A stretch of 21,373 nucleotides of DNA, from the NCBI GenBank assembly GCA_937872125.1, contig CALMNY010000319.1, positions 1-21,373 on the forward strand, read 5' to 3'. Origin of the DNA: an uncultured Candidatus Competibacteraceae bacterium (lineage in GTDB: Bacteria; Pseudomonadota; Gammaproteobacteria; Competibacterales; Competibacteraceae). Position numbers and translations under genes: made by a program. Of this stretch, positions 9,642-17,781 are shown one piece after another (the stretch's first letter is position 1; every line of letters starts with the position of its first letter). The notes below the pieces were generated by a model, which did no database searches, was not told the DNA's origin, and worked only from the letters and a program-made list of their open reading frames with translations.

Positions 9642-10730
9642 TTATACCACTTCGTCAACAGCGCCGCCCATGAGCCGGAAGGTTTGCGCCTCACGCCAGG
9701 TGGCGGCGTCCAGCAGGCCCGGCTCGATGGCGGTCACGAACAACTGGGCTTCCAAGCCGGCCAGCGCCCGCATCACCCGCGTCCGGTTAGCCGGGTCCAG
9801 TTCCGCCGGCAGATCGTCAATCAGCAGGATGCAGGCGTCGCCGGCCTGACGCCGGTACAGTTCCGCCTGCGCCAGCACCAAAGCGATCACCAGCAGCTTC
9901 TGCTGGCCGCGCGACAACGCCTCCGCCGGCGGCCGACCCGCGATGCGCGGGATGAAGTCGGCCCGGTGCGGTCCGAGTCGGGTATGCCCCTGCTGGCGAT
10001 CCTGGGCGCGGCCCGTCCGCAACCACGATGTGAAATCGTGTTTAAACGGCTCCAGAGGCCAGCCACGGCGATAGTCCACCTCGACCGCTACCTTGCCCAG
10101 GGTTGCTTCCGTTAAAGGCCCTAGAGCGCATTCCAGGGCCTTACAGAAGGATTCGCGCCAGGGGTCGAGCCGCGCTGCCGCCGCCGCCAGTTCGCCGTCC
10201 CAGGCGTCCACCACCCGGTCGGCGGCCTGAGTCCGCAACGCCGCGTTGCGGTGGCGCAGCGCGGTGTCGTAGCGCCGCCAGGCGTCGAGGAAACCCGGCT
10301 CGGCGTGGAACAGGCCCCAGTCCATGAACCGCCGCCGCTGTTTTGGCCCGTCCTCCAGCAGGCGGTGGCTATCCGGATTGAGCAACAGCACCGGCGTCTG
10401 CCGGGCCAGTTCCGCCAGCGAGCGGGTCGGCGCACCGCCGATCCGGGCGGTCAACGCGCGGGCGTCGCGCTCGATGCCAACCGGGACCCGCCGGCCCTCG
10501 CCATCGCTCATGATCGCCACCACCCGGAACGCCGCCGCGCCGGTCTGGATCAGTTCGCGGGGCTGGCGGGTGCGGAACGAGCGGCCACGCCCCAGCACGT
10601 ACAGCGCCTCCAGCAGGCTGGTCTTGCCGGAGGCGTTGGGGCCGATCAGCAGATTCAGGCCGGGTGCGCAGTCCAGGCTGACCTGGCGCAGATTGCGGAA
10701 CCCGGCGATGTCGAGGCTGGCGACCCGCAT
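9642..10730 (-). CDS. recF: DNA replication and repair protein RecF
   Basis: SMC/ABC-type ATPase that binds gapped DNA and helps load RecA through RecFOR during gap repair and fork restart. It has 362 residues, close to the usual 357-370. Walker A GPNASGKT is at 30-37, the ABC signature LSRGQQK at 272-278, and Walker B ILLIDDLPAELD at 301-312. The N-terminal LDIAGFRNL and the LLNPDSHRLLEDGPKQRRRF block (116-135) are typical of RecF. It sits 56 bases after dnaN and 39 bases before gyrB, all on the same strand, the classical order. Shine-Dalgarno support for ATG 10730 is weak, so it may depend on readthrough from dnaN. Confidence 0.98.
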   Translation of the reverse strand: MRVASLDIAGFRNLRQVSLDCAPGLNLLIGPNASGKTSLLEALYVLGRGRSFRTRQPRELIQTGAAAFRVVAIMSDGEGRRVPVGIERDARALTARIGGAPTRSLAELARQTPVLLLNPDSHRLLEDGPKQRRRFMDWGLFHAEPGFLDAWRRYDTALRHRNAALRTQAADRVVDAWDGELAAAAARLDPWRESFCKALECALGPLTEATLGKVAVEVDYRRGWPLEPFKHDFTSWLRTGRAQDRQQGHTRLGPHRADFIPRIAGRPPAEALSRGQQKLLVIALVLAQAELYRRQAGDACILLIDDLPAELDPANRTRVMRALAGLEAQLFVTAIEPGLLDAATWREAQTFRLMGGAVDEVV

Positions 10731-10759
10731 CCCGACGTCAGTCCCCCCGAACCGGCTTA

Positions 10760-10780
10760 CCGATCACCGACCACCGACCA
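10760..10780. repeat. Three tandem heptamers between dnaN and recF
   Basis: CCGATCA (10760-10766), CCGACCA (10767-10773) and CCGACCA (10774-10780) form three head-to-tail seven-base units, one with a single change, in the 56-base dnaN-recF gap. Role unknown; it may be simple slippage. Confidence 0.5.
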
Positions 10781-10786
10781 CTCGTT

Positions 10787-11887
10787 TCACAGCCGCATCG
10801 GCATGATGACGTGCTTGCCGCCGCCGCCCTCGGCTTCTTCGATCAGGCAACTGCTGCTGGCGTCGGCGAAGGACAGCTTGGCCAGTTCGCCGCCCAGCGC
10901 GCCCAGCGCATCGAGCAGGTAGCCGCCGTTGAAGCCGATTTCCAGCGGGCCGCCGCTGTAGTTGATTTCGACCTCCTCCTCGGCCTCTTCCTGGTCGGGA
11001 TTCTGGGCCTGGGTCCGCAGAATCCAGTCCTCCAGTTGCAGGCGAATACCCTGGGTCTTGTCGGTGAGCACCAGGCTGGTGCGGGTCAGGGCGTTGCGCA
11101 GCGCCATCCGGTCAGCGATCACCACCCGGCTGCCCTCGCGGGGAATGACGCGCTGATAGTCGGGAAACTTGCCATCAATCAGCTTGGAGGTGAAGCGGAT
11201 GTCGCCCATCGTGACCCGGATGTGGTTGGCGCCCAGCTTGAGCAGGGCTTCGGCATCGCTGTCGGCCAGCAATCGCAGCAGTTCCAACACCCCCTTGCGC
11301 GGCACGATGACCTGACGAGCCTCCACCGCATCGGTCTCGGCGGGCAATTCCTGGAACGCCAGGCGATGGCCGTCCGTGGCGACCAGCCGCAGCGCCCCGG
11401 GGCCGACTTCCAGCAGCAGGCCGTTGAGGTAGTAACGCACGTCCTGCTGGGCCATGGCGAAGTGGACGCGTTCGATCAGACTGCGCAGCGCGCCCTGGGG
11501 CACGCGGAGATCGTTCGCAAAGGGTAAATCTTCCAGGGTGGGAAAATCGCCGGCGGGCAAGGTGGCCAGGGTGAAGCGACTGCGGCCACAGCGCACCGTT
11601 GCCTTGTCGCCATCCACGCTCAAGGTCACAACGCCGTCTTCCGGCAGGGCGCGCAGGATGTCGTGCAGCTTGCGGGCGGGCAGGGTAATCGCGCCCGGGG
11701 TTTCGGCGGGCAGTTCGGTGCGGGTGGACAGTTCGACTTCCAGGTCGGTGGCGGTCAGGGTCAATTCCCGCTCCCCCGCCGTCAGCAACACGTTGGTCAG
11801 GATCGGCAACGTCTGCCGCCGCTCGACCGCGCCGATAACGTGTTGCAGGGGTTTGAGCAGTTGCTCGCGCTTGGCTTCCAGTTTCAT
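10787..11887 (-). CDS. dnaN: DNA polymerase III sliding clamp (beta subunit)
   Basis: The beta clamp, a ring-shaped dimer that tethers DNA polymerases to the template. From ATG 11887 the product is 366 residues, the same length as E. coli DnaN, starting MKLEAKREQLLKPLQ. The start is set by GGAG five bases upstream; the frame stays open to 12001, but the extra 38 residues do not look like a clamp. Family blocks visible are RRQTLPILTNVLL, TATDLEVELS, FTLATLPAGDFP, YYLNGLLLE, ATDGHRLAF, IDGKFPDYQRVIPRE and the C-terminal HVIMPMRL. The gene is second in the dnaA-dnaN-recF-gyrB series, but the 654-base origin lies between it and dnaA, so it needs its own promoter or long readthrough. Confidence 0.98.
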   Translation of the reverse strand: MKLEAKREQLLKPLQHVIGAVERRQTLPILTNVLLTAGERELTLTATDLEVELSTRTELPAETPGAITLPARKLHDILRALPEDGVVTLSVDGDKATVRCGRSRFTLATLPAGDFPTLEDLPFANDLRVPQGALRSLIERVHFAMAQQDVRYYLNGLLLEVGPGALRLVATDGHRLAFQELPAETDAVEARQVIVPRKGVLELLRLLADSDAEALLKLGANHIRVTMGDIRFTSKLIDGKFPDYQRVIPREGSRVVIADRMALRNALTRTSLVLTDKTQGIRLQLEDWILRTQAQNPDQEEAEEEVEINYSGGPLEIGFNGGYLLDALGALGGELAKLSFADASSSCLIEEAEGGGGKHVIMPMRL

Positions 11888-12024
11888 GGGGTCTCCGATG
11901 CGTCGTAGTCCTTGGCCCTGGTTCGGGGGTATTTCCCAGTAAAGCCAAGGGTCATTAAAAATTAACTTATGCTGGCGTCCGGGTCTTGGGGCTTCCAACA
12001 ATAACTTCTTTTAATATATTAAAG

Positions 12025-12060
12025 ATTATTATTATTAGGGAGGCCATTTTCTGTGGATAA
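12025..12060 (-). promoter_or_regulatory. Isolated DnaA box with GC spacer and TAA-repeat tract (possible unwinding site)
   Basis: Read on the minus strand: a DnaA box (12060-12052), a 14-base spacer with a GC-rich part (GAAAATGGCCTCCC), then TAATAATAATAAT (12037-12025), running into the AT-rich 12001-12024. The order box, GC tract, triplet repeat, AT-rich DNA is that of basal unwinding systems with DnaA-trios. The triplets keep the central adenine, but their first base departs from the reported trio consensus. Confidence 0.35.
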
Positions 12061-12105
12061 CTTTTCACTTTTATTTAAATTTCAATAGATTAAGTCCATT
12101 TTTCC

Positions 12106-12251
12106 TGTGGATAAGTCTGTGGATAACTTGGGCATTTCTGTGGATAAGTCCGGAATGCCTGTGGATAACTTTTTTGCCTGTGGATAAGTTATCCACAGGC
12201 TTGGCCGAGTTATCCACAGAAAAGGCCGACTTATCCACAGACTTATCCACA
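12106..12251. promoter_or_regulatory. Nine-box head-to-head DnaA-binding array
   Basis: Five boxes in one orientation (12106, 12118, 12139, 12160, 12179) meet four in the other (12189, 12210, 12231, 12243) at base 12188. Start-to-start spacings are 12, 21, 21 and 19 on the left and 21, 21 and 12 on the right. The outermost two boxes on each side form exact inverted copies of 21 bases (12106-12126 and 12231-12251). A 21-base step is about two helical turns, so most boxes face the same side of the DNA, which would suit cooperative DnaA filaments on both arms. Confidence 0.92.
12176..12200. repeat. 25-base perfect palindrome at the array centre
   Basis: Two DnaA boxes meet tail to tail around a single G at 12188. 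Symmetry extends to GCC on the left (12176-12178) and GGC on the right (12198-12200), giving 12 + 1 + 12 bases without a mismatch. Confidence 0.9.
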
Positions 12252-12500
12252 GGGTGCTCGGCGAAATTATACAATGTTTTGATAAAAATAGACCCCAATG
12301 CCAGGATTTTAATAGAAATATGTTTCAATACACTGATAATAATAAAAAATAAATTTAATACTAAAAATTATTATTTTAGATACAAAAATGGCTTTTTCCC
12401 GGAGAAAAGCTAAAAAATCAGTGTGCTATTATATGATTTTATTGAAATTTGTATATTTAATACGGTAATTTTGATACTTTTCAGAAAAGCGTTGAAAAAA
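12252..12500. other. AT-rich candidate DNA unwinding element
   Basis: After a short GC stretch next to the last array box, about 240 bases of very AT-rich DNA run to the distal box pair. Hand counts give 10/60, 15/60 and 12/60 G+C for 12301-12360, 12361-12420 and 12421-12480. It holds no credible gene. Low melting stability between two DnaA-binding regions fits an unwinding element, though the AT-rich 11945-12105 on the other side is an alternative. Confidence 0.6.
12326..12338 (-). promoter_or_regulatory. Candidate IHF-binding site
   Basis: CAATACACTGATA matches the reverse complement of the IHF consensus WATCARNNNNTTR at every fixed position. It lies in the AT-rich part of the origin, where IHF bending is known in E. 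coli oriC. A short degenerate motif in AT-rich DNA can occur by chance. Confidence 0.35.
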
Positions 12501-12510
12501 GTTATTCAAC

Positions 12511-12532
12511 TTATCCACAGCAGTTATCCACA
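12511..12532 (+). promoter_or_regulatory. Distal pair of DnaA boxes beside the dnaA stop
   Basis: Two perfect TTATCCACA boxes at 12511-12519 and 12524-12532, with a four-base spacer, lie nine bases from the dnaA stop codon. They are about 260 bases from the main array, across the AT-rich DNA, and face the same way as the array's right arm. Confidence 0.85.
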
Positions 12533-12541
12533 GGCATTTTG

Positions 12542-13897
12542 CTAGTTAGTCAGCGTATTCAGCAAATTCATGTAGTCGTCGCGAATCTGGGGTTCGGAGC
12601 GATGCAGTTGCCGAATCTTCCGGCAGGCGTGCAGGACGGTGGTATGGTCACGCCCACCGAAGGCTTCGCCGATCTCCGGCAGGCTGAGATCGGTCAGTTC
12701 CTTGGTCAGCGCCATGGCGATCTGCCGGGGGCGGGACAGAAACCGCAGCCGACTGTTGGACAACAGGTCGCTGACCGGAATCTTGTAGTAGTCCGCCACA
12801 GTCTTCTGAATGTTCTCGATGGTGACCAGCTTGTCCTGCAAGGTCAGCAGGTCGCTCAACGCCTCCTTGACGAAGGCGATGGTGATGGCCCGGCCGGTAA
12901 ACTGGGCGTTGGCGTAGACCCGCCGCAACGCGCCTTCCAGTTCACGGACATTGGAACGGATGCGCTGGGCGATGAAAAACGCTACTTCGTCGGGCAGAGT
13001 GAGCTGGGCCTGTTCCGCCTTGCTCTTCAAAATCGCCACGCGCGTTTCCAGCTCCGGCGGCTCGATGGCCACGGTCAGCCCGGAGCCGAAGCGGGATTTC
13101 AAACGATCCTCCAGCCCGGCGACTTCCTTGGGATAGCGGTCGCAGGTCAGGATCACCTGTTGACGGCTTTCCAGCAGGCTGTTGAAGGTGTAGAAAAATT
13201 CTTCCTGCGAACGCTCCTTGCCGGCCAGGAATTGCACGTCGTCAATGAGCAATGCGTCCAGCACCCGGTAGCGGCGCTTGAACTCATTGATAGCGTTATG
13301 TTGCAGGGCGCGCACCATATCGGCCACGAACTGCTCGGAATGCTGGTAAACCACCTTGGATTCGGAGCCGCGCTCGCGCAGCATGTTGCCGACCGCGTGC
13401 ATCAGATGGGTCTTGCCCAGGCCGGTGCCGCCGTAGATGAACAGCGGGTTGTAAGCCCGGCCCGGATTTTCGGCGACTTGCAGGCAGGCGGCGCGGGCGA
13501 GTTGATTGGAGTTGCCCTCGACGAAGGTGGCGAAGGTGAAATCCGGATTGAGATTACCGCTCTTGAGCAGATCGGTCGCATCCAGCGGTTTTTCGCCCAC
13601 CGTCTCCGCCGGCGTCGGTTCTTCAGTGGGAGCAGCGGGCGCTGGCGGCGCGTTGCCGCTGCCGATTTCCAGCAGCACCTGTAAGCGTCTTTCCGGCTGC
13701 AACCGCTCCAATACGGCTTCGATCTGTGCGAGATGGTGCTTCCTGACCCAATCCAGCACGAAGCGGTTGGGCGCCAGCAACCGCAAGGCATCGCCTTCTT
13801 CCTGAGCGTGCAGTGGACGGATCCAGGTGCTGAGCTGCTGTTCGGTCAACTCGCGTTCCAGGCACTCCAGGCAGTCTTTCCACAAGGCATGGTCCAC
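12542..13897 (-). CDS. dnaA: Chromosomal replication initiator protein DnaA
   Basis: AAA+ initiator that binds DnaA boxes and melts oriC, 451 residues. Domain I spans about 1-80 and a short Ala/Pro-rich domain II about 81-115. Domain III has Walker A GGTGLGKT (156-163), Walker B LLIDDVQ (216-222), the arginine-finger region [14 protein letters not shown] (261-274) and sensor 2 NVRELEGAL (316-324). Domain IV ends with the DnaA signature [11 protein letters not shown] (414-424), which reads the box. The start is GTG, as in E. coli dnaA, with AGGAG (13907-13911) nine bases upstream. I see no DnaA box in its 240-base upstream gap, so box-mediated autoregulation at the promoter is not evident. The gene is transcribed toward the origin at its 3' end. 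Its upstream neighbour is alaC, not rpmH. Confidence 0.99.
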   Translation of the reverse strand: MDHALWKDCLECLERELTEQQLSTWIRPLHAQEEGDALRLLAPNRFVLDWVRKHHLAQIEAVLERLQPERRLQVLLEIGSGNAPPAPAAPTEEPTPAETVGEKPLDATDLLKSGNLNPDFTFATFVEGNSNQLARAACLQVAENPGRAYNPLFIYGGTGLGKTHLMHAVGNMLRERGSESKVVYQHSEQFVADMVRALQHNAINEFKRRYRVLDALLIDDVQFLAGKERSQEEFFYTFNSLLESRQQVILTCDRYPKEVAGLEDRLKSRFGSGLTVAIEPPELETRVAILKSKAEQAQLTLPDEVAFFIAQRIRSNVRELEGALRRVYANAQFTGRAITIAFVKEALSDLLTLQDKLVTIENIQKTVADYYKIPVSDLLSNSRLRFLSRPRQIAMALTKELTDLSLPEIGEAFGGRDHTTVLHACRKIRQLHRSEPQIRDDYMNLLNTLTN

Positions 13898-14138
13898 AGA
13901 TCGGTTCTCCTTTGGGCCTCGGCATTGAGTAGCGGCGGGGGCGCAGGTCCTTGGAAAACTTTATCATCCTGGCCTGGGGCTGGGTAGCGGCGCGCGCCGG
14001 CTTTCGGTTGAACCGCCCTGCCCCCGCCGGTAGACTTGCCAATCTGCTCGACCACCGCCCGTTTTGCCCACCACTCTCCGAAGCGGGCGCGGATCGCCCG
14101 ATGGTATCCCCTGTGACTTAGCCCCTGGGAACGCACTC

Positions 14139-15368
14139 TTGAACGCCGACTTTCAACGCATCAAACGCCTGCCGCCCTACGTTTTCAACATCGTCAACGA
14201 GTTGAAGGCCCAGGCCCGCGCCCGTGGTGAGGACATCATTGACTTCGGCATGGGCAATCCCGACCAGCCAACCCCAAAGCATATCGTTGACAAACTGGTC
14301 GAGGTCGCCCAGCGCGACGATACCCACCGCTATTCGGTATCGCGCGGTATTCCCCGGTTGCGGCGGGCGATTTGCCACTGGTACCAGACCCGCTACAACG
14401 TCGCACTCGACTTTGAAGCCGAAGCGATTGTCACCATCGGCTCCAAGGAAGGCCTGGCGCATCTGGCGCTGGCGACCATGGGGCCGGGCGATGCGGTGCT
14501 GGTCCCGAGTCCGGCCTATCCGATTCACCCTTACGGTTTCGTGATCGCCGGCGCCGACGTGCGCCACGTACCGCTGATTCCCGGCGTGGATTTCTTCGCC
14601 GAACTGGAAAAGGCGATCAAGGATTCCTGGCCGCGCCCGAAGATGCTGGTGCTGAACTTCCCGGCCAATCCCACTACCCAGTGTGTCGAACTGGAGTTCT
14701 TCGAGAAAGTCGTGGCCATCGCCCGCGAGCACGAGATCTGGGTGATTCATGATCTGGCCTACGCCGACCTGGTGTTCGACGGCTACGTCGCGCCCTCGAT
14801 CCTGCAAGTTCCCGGCGCCAAGGACATCGCCGTGGAATCCTTCACCCTGTCCAAGAGCTACAACATGCCCGGCTGGCGGGTTGGCTTCATGTGCGGCAAT
14901 CCGACTCTGATTGGGGCGCTGGCGCGGATGAAGTCCTATCTCGACTACGGCATGTTCACCCCGATCCAGGTGGCCGCCATCGCCGCGCTGGAAGGCCCGC
15001 AGGAGTGCGTCGCCGAGATTTGCGAGCTGTACCGCAAGCGCCGCGATGTGCTGTGCGACGGCCTGAACGCGCTGGGCTGGCCGGTCGCCAAGCCCAAAGC
15101 CACCATGTTCGTCTGGGCGCCGATCCCGGAACCGTATCGTCACCTCGGTTCACTGGAATTCTGCAAAAAGCTGCTGGCCGAGGCGAAAGTGGCGGTGTCG
15201 CCCGGCATCGGCTTTGGCGAGTACGGCGACGACCATGTCCGCTTCGGTCTGATCGAGAACGAACAACGCACCCGCCAGGCGCTGCGCGGCATCCGCGAGA
15301 TGTTGCGCCGGGATGGCCGGGATCATGACGCGCCGTTAGCGGCGCCAGCCACAGGAGCCGCAGCATGA
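14139..15368 (+). CDS. alaC: Alanine transaminase AlaC (class I/II PLP aminotransferase)
   Basis: PLP-dependent aminotransferase, 409 residues, closely resembling E. coli AlaC (YfdZ), which makes alanine from pyruvate and glutamate. Conserved blocks are RLPPYVFNI near the start, [46 protein letters not shown], and [16 protein letters not shown] containing the PLP lysine (about K239). [20 protein letters not shown] holds the arginine expected to bind the substrate carboxylate. No ATG or GTG lies between the upstream frame opening and the conserved N-terminus, so the start is probably TTG 14139, with GGGA eight bases before it; a TTG at 14064 would add an unlikely tail. The stop overlaps the hom start (ATGA), implying coupled translation. 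The alaC-hom pairing occurs in other proteobacteria. Confidence 0.93.
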   Translation: MNADFQRIKRLPPYVFNIVNELKAQARARGEDIIDFGMGNPDQPTPKHIVDKLVEVAQRDDTHRYSVSRGIPRLRRAICHWYQTRYNVALDFEAEAIVTIGSKEGLAHLALATMGPGDAVLVPSPAYPIHPYGFVIAGADVRHVPLIPGVDFFAELEKAIKDSWPRPKMLVLNFPANPTTQCVELEFFEKVVAIAREHEIWVIHDLAYADLVFDGYVAPSILQVPGAKDIAVESFTLSKSYNMPGWRVGFMCGNPTLIGALARMKSYLDYGMFTPIQVAAIAALEGPQECVAEICELYRKRRDVLCDGLNALGWPVAKPKATMFVWAPIPEPYRHLGSLEFCKKLLAEAKVAVSPGIGFGEYGDDHVRFGLIENEQRTRQALRGIREMLRRDGRDHDAPLAAPATGAAA

Positions 15369-16687
15369 GCGCCTATCCTCCGGTCAAAGTCGGTTTGCTC
15401 GGTCTGGGCACGGTCGGCGGGGGCGTCACTCGGGTGCTGGCCCGCAACGCCGAGGAAATCAGCCGCCGCGCGGGCCGCGAAATCATCATCACCCACGCCG
15501 CCGCCAAAAATCTGAATACCACCACAGCCAACACCGCCGGGATGAAACTGACCGGCGAGGCGCTGGAGGTGGTGGACGACCCCGAGATCTCGATCATCGT
15601 CGAACTGATGGGCGGCTACGAGCCGGCGCGGAGTCTGGCGCTGCGGGCGCTGGCCAACGGCAAGCACGTCGTCACCGCCAACAAGGCGTTGATCGCCAAG
15701 CACGGCAACGAGATTTTCGCCGCCGCCCGCGCCGCCGGGATGATGGTCGGCTTCGAGGCGGCGGTGGCCGGCGGCATCCCAATCATCAAGGCGATCCGCG
15801 AAGGGCTGGCCGGCAACCGCATCGAATGGGTGGCGGGCATCATCAACGGCACCGCCAATTTCATCCTGACCGCGATGCGTGAGCAGGGCCGCGACTTTCC
15901 GGAAGTATTGGCCGAGGCGCAGGCGCTGGGCTACGCCGAGGCCGATCCGACCTTCGACATCAAGGGCATTGATGCCGCCCACAAGCTCACCATCCTGGCC
16001 TCTATCGCCTTTGGCATCCCGCTGCAATTCGACCAGGTCTACATCGAAGGCATCAGCCACATCAGCCGCGAGGATGTGGCCTACGCCGAGCAACTGGGCT
16101 ACCGGGTCAAGCACCTGGGCATCGCGCGCCGCGATGTAGACGGCGTCCAGGTGCGCGTGCATCCAACCCTGATCCCTCAGCGGCATTTGCTGGCCAGCGT
16201 CAGCGGGGTGATGAATGCGGTGCTGGTCAAGGGCGACGCCGTCGGTCAGAGTCTGTACTACGGGGCTGGAGCCGGGGCCGAGCCGACCGCTTCGGCGGTG
16301 GTGGCTGACATCGTGGACGTGGTGCGCACTCTGACCGCCGACCCGGAAAATCGCGTGCCGCATCTGGCCTTCCAGGCGGATGCGCTGTCCGACCTGCCGG
16401 TGCTGCCGATGGCGTCGGTCGAGACCGCCTGCTATCTGCGCTTGCAGGCGCAGGACCGGCCCGGCGTGCTGGCCGATGTAACCCGCATTCTCGCCGACCG
16501 CGACATCAGCATCGAGGCGCTGGTGCAAAAGGAGCCGGCGCCGGGCGCCAGCGATGTGCCGATCATCCTGCTGACTTACGAGGTGCAGGAACAGCGCATG
16601 AACGACGCTATCGCCGCCATCGAGGCGCTGGACAGCATCCGCGCGCCGGTGATGCGGATCCGGCTCGAACCGCTCGACTCGGACTGA
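15365..16687 (+). CDS. hom: Homoserine dehydrogenase
   Basis: NAD(P)-dependent enzyme reducing aspartate semialdehyde to homoserine, the branch point to threonine and methionine. It has 440 residues, typical of the stand-alone form without a fused aspartokinase. The nucleotide-binding [12 protein letters not shown] is at 10-21, [11 protein letters not shown] at 104-114, and the catalytic-domain signature runs through [20 protein letters not shown] (189-208) with the proposed catalytic lysine K207. A C-terminal ACT domain (about 355-430, [20 protein letters not shown]) suggests feedback control by an amino acid, usually threonine. AGGAG (15353-15357) lies seven bases before the ATG, inside the end of alaC, with a four-base overlap. 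thrC, a frequent next gene, is not downstream here. Confidence 0.97.
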   Translation: MSAYPPVKVGLLGLGTVGGGVTRVLARNAEEISRRAGREIIITHAAAKNLNTTTANTAGMKLTGEALEVVDDPEISIIVELMGGYEPARSLALRALANGKHVVTANKALIAKHGNEIFAAARAAGMMVGFEAAVAGGIPIIKAIREGLAGNRIEWVAGIINGTANFILTAMREQGRDFPEVLAEAQALGYAEADPTFDIKGIDAAHKLTILASIAFGIPLQFDQVYIEGISHISREDVAYAEQLGYRVKHLGIARRDVDGVQVRVHPTLIPQRHLLASVSGVMNAVLVKGDAVGQSLYYGAGAGAEPTASAVVADIVDVVRTLTADPENRVPHLAFQADALSDLPVLPMASVETACYLRLQAQDRPGVLADVTRILADRDISIEALVQKEPAPGASDVPIILLTYEVQEQRMNDAIAAIEALDSIRAPVMRIRLEPLDSD

Positions 16688-16705
16688 CCGGACGCGCAGC
16701 CCCGC

Positions 16706-17749
16706 ATGGCGACTACCCTGCACTTGCTCGTCCCTGGCTTGCTGACCGTCGGGCGTTCCGTAGTCGCCGACCCGGCGCTGGCCGCACCTGCCGCGCCGGC
16801 GTTGCGCTGGTTGCTGGCTCGCGCCCAGGCTCGCCCGGTCCCTGCGACTACGGACGCCACGCTGTTCCGGTTATTCAATGCGTCGATTCCCGCTGATGCC
16901 GACCTGCCGGTAGCCGCAGTCACGCGCCTGGCGGATGGCGGCGATCCTGATGACGAGTGGTGGCTGCGGGCCGACCCGGTGCATTTGCGCCCTGACCTGT
17001 ATGGGGTGTTGCTGGCTGATGCCCGGGTACTGGCCATCGAACCGGTCGAGGCGGCGCTGCTGGCGGCGGCATTCGACCAAACCTTCGCTGCCGAAGGGTT
17101 GCAACTGCGCGTCCCGCGCCCCGACCGCTGGTATCTGCGTCTGCCCGCCGATCCCGGCTTCCGCACTCACCCGCTGCTCGACGCCATGGGCCGCGACATC
17201 AACCCGCTACTGCCTTACGGCCCGTCCGCGCCACGCTGGCACACCCTGCTGACCGAAATCCAGATGTTGTTTCATCAGCATCCGGTCAACCGGGTGCGCG
17301 AGGAGCGCAACCAGCCATTGATCAACAGCATCTGGTTCTGGGGCGGCGGGGCCTGCCCGACCGGCGTCCGTGCGCCTGCCGCCGACCTGTATGCCAACGA
17401 CCCGTTGACCCGGGGGCTGGCGCGGCTGGCGAATGCGGCGGTCAGTCCCGTGCCTGAACACGCCGGCGACTGGCTGGACAGCGCGAGCCGGGAGACCGAT
17501 AGCCTGGTGGTGTTGGAAACGATGCGCTATGACCCGGCGGAGGATGATCTAACCCGATGGAGCGATCACCTCCTGGAACTGGAATATCATTGGTTCACGT
17601 TCTGCCGCCAGTGGTTGCAAACCGGCAAGCTGGCGACCTTGCATCTTTACCCCGGTAACGGGCAGGTTTATACCCTGACCGGCGCCGCCCGCTGGCGGTT
17701 CTGGCGGCGGGCGCAGTCTCTGTCGGTGTATGTGGTTCCCCGCACCTGA
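16706..17749 (+). CDS. RpfE/COG4255-like protein of uncertain function
   Basis: A 347-residue protein resembling the family variously annotated as RpfE-type regulatory protein or phosphoglycerate mutase-like, from memory often found beside recJ (as in Xanthomonas). Recognisable blocks are the N-terminal LHLLVPGLL, WWLRADPVHLRPDLYGVLLA (85-104), RWYLRLP, and LLTEIQMLFHQHPVNRVREE (181-200) followed by NSIWFWGGG (207-215). There is no signal peptide or clear membrane segment, so it is probably cytoplasmic. I see no catalytic signature of true phosphoglycerate mutases and would not assign that activity. It lies 18 bases after hom and 32 before recJ on the same strand, so co-transcription is likely. 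The ATG has no clear Shine-Dalgarno sequence. The family call is moderately sure; the function is unknown. Confidence 0.65.
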   Translation: MATTLHLLVPGLLTVGRSVVADPALAAPAAPALRWLLARAQARPVPATTDATLFRLFNASIPADADLPVAAVTRLADGGDPDDEWWLRADPVHLRPDLYGVLLADARVLAIEPVEAALLAAAFDQTFAAEGLQLRVPRPDRWYLRLPADPGFRTHPLLDAMGRDINPLLPYGPSAPRWHTLLTEIQMLFHQHPVNRVREERNQPLINSIWFWGGGACPTGVRAPAADLYANDPLTRGLARLANAAVSPVPEHAGDWLDSASRETDSLVVLETMRYDPAEDDLTRWSDHLLELEYHWFTFCRQWLQTGKLATLHLYPGNGQVYTLTGAARWRFWRRAQSLSVYVVPRT

Positions 17750-17781
17750 TCCTTGGAAATGAGCCCCCGCCTCGAACGTTT

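Larger units (their letters stand above)
11888..12541. other. Chromosomal replication origin (oriC), dnaN-dnaA intergenic region
   Basis: A 654-base non-coding gap with the hallmarks of a bacterial origin: twelve exact DnaA boxes, very AT-rich flanks, and dnaA, dnaN, recF and gyrB as neighbours. Boxes reading TGTGGATAA start at 12052, 12106, 12118, 12139, 12160 and 12179; boxes reading TTATCCACA start at 12189, 12210, 12231, 12243, 12511 and 12524. All twelve fit TTATCCACAG when the next base is included. G+C is 37/180 (21%) over 12301-12480. I see no GATC anywhere in the gap. Origin activity is an inference from architecture. The gap must also hold the dnaN promoter, which I could not place confidently. 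Confidence 0.93.

Noticed and set aside
11888..12001. 38-residue N-terminal extension of DnaN
   Set aside because: The GGAG site and family alignment place the start at 11887, giving the normal 366 residues.
12106..12251. Regularly spaced repeats resembling a CRISPR array
   Set aside because: The nine-base units are exact DnaA boxes, orientation flips midway, spacers are only 1-12 bases, and the location beside dnaA explains them.
12071..12328. 85-residue minus-strand frame across the origin
   Set aside because: Its protein is made of repeated VDKS/VDN and IHR units produced by the DnaA boxes read in different phases; no ribosome site or family resemblance.
12539..13684. 381-residue open frame antisense to dnaA
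   Set aside because: Covers the strand opposite all DnaA motifs; no family features.
13898..14138. Possible second origin or DnaA-regulated promoter upstream of dnaA
   Set aside because: No TTATNCACA or close variant seen; a TGTGGACC at the dnaA start is not a box.
15323..16723. 466-residue open frame antisense to hom
   Set aside because: Shadow frame opposite a clear homoserine dehydrogenase; His/Gln/Gly-rich low-quality protein typical of antisense GC-rich DNA.
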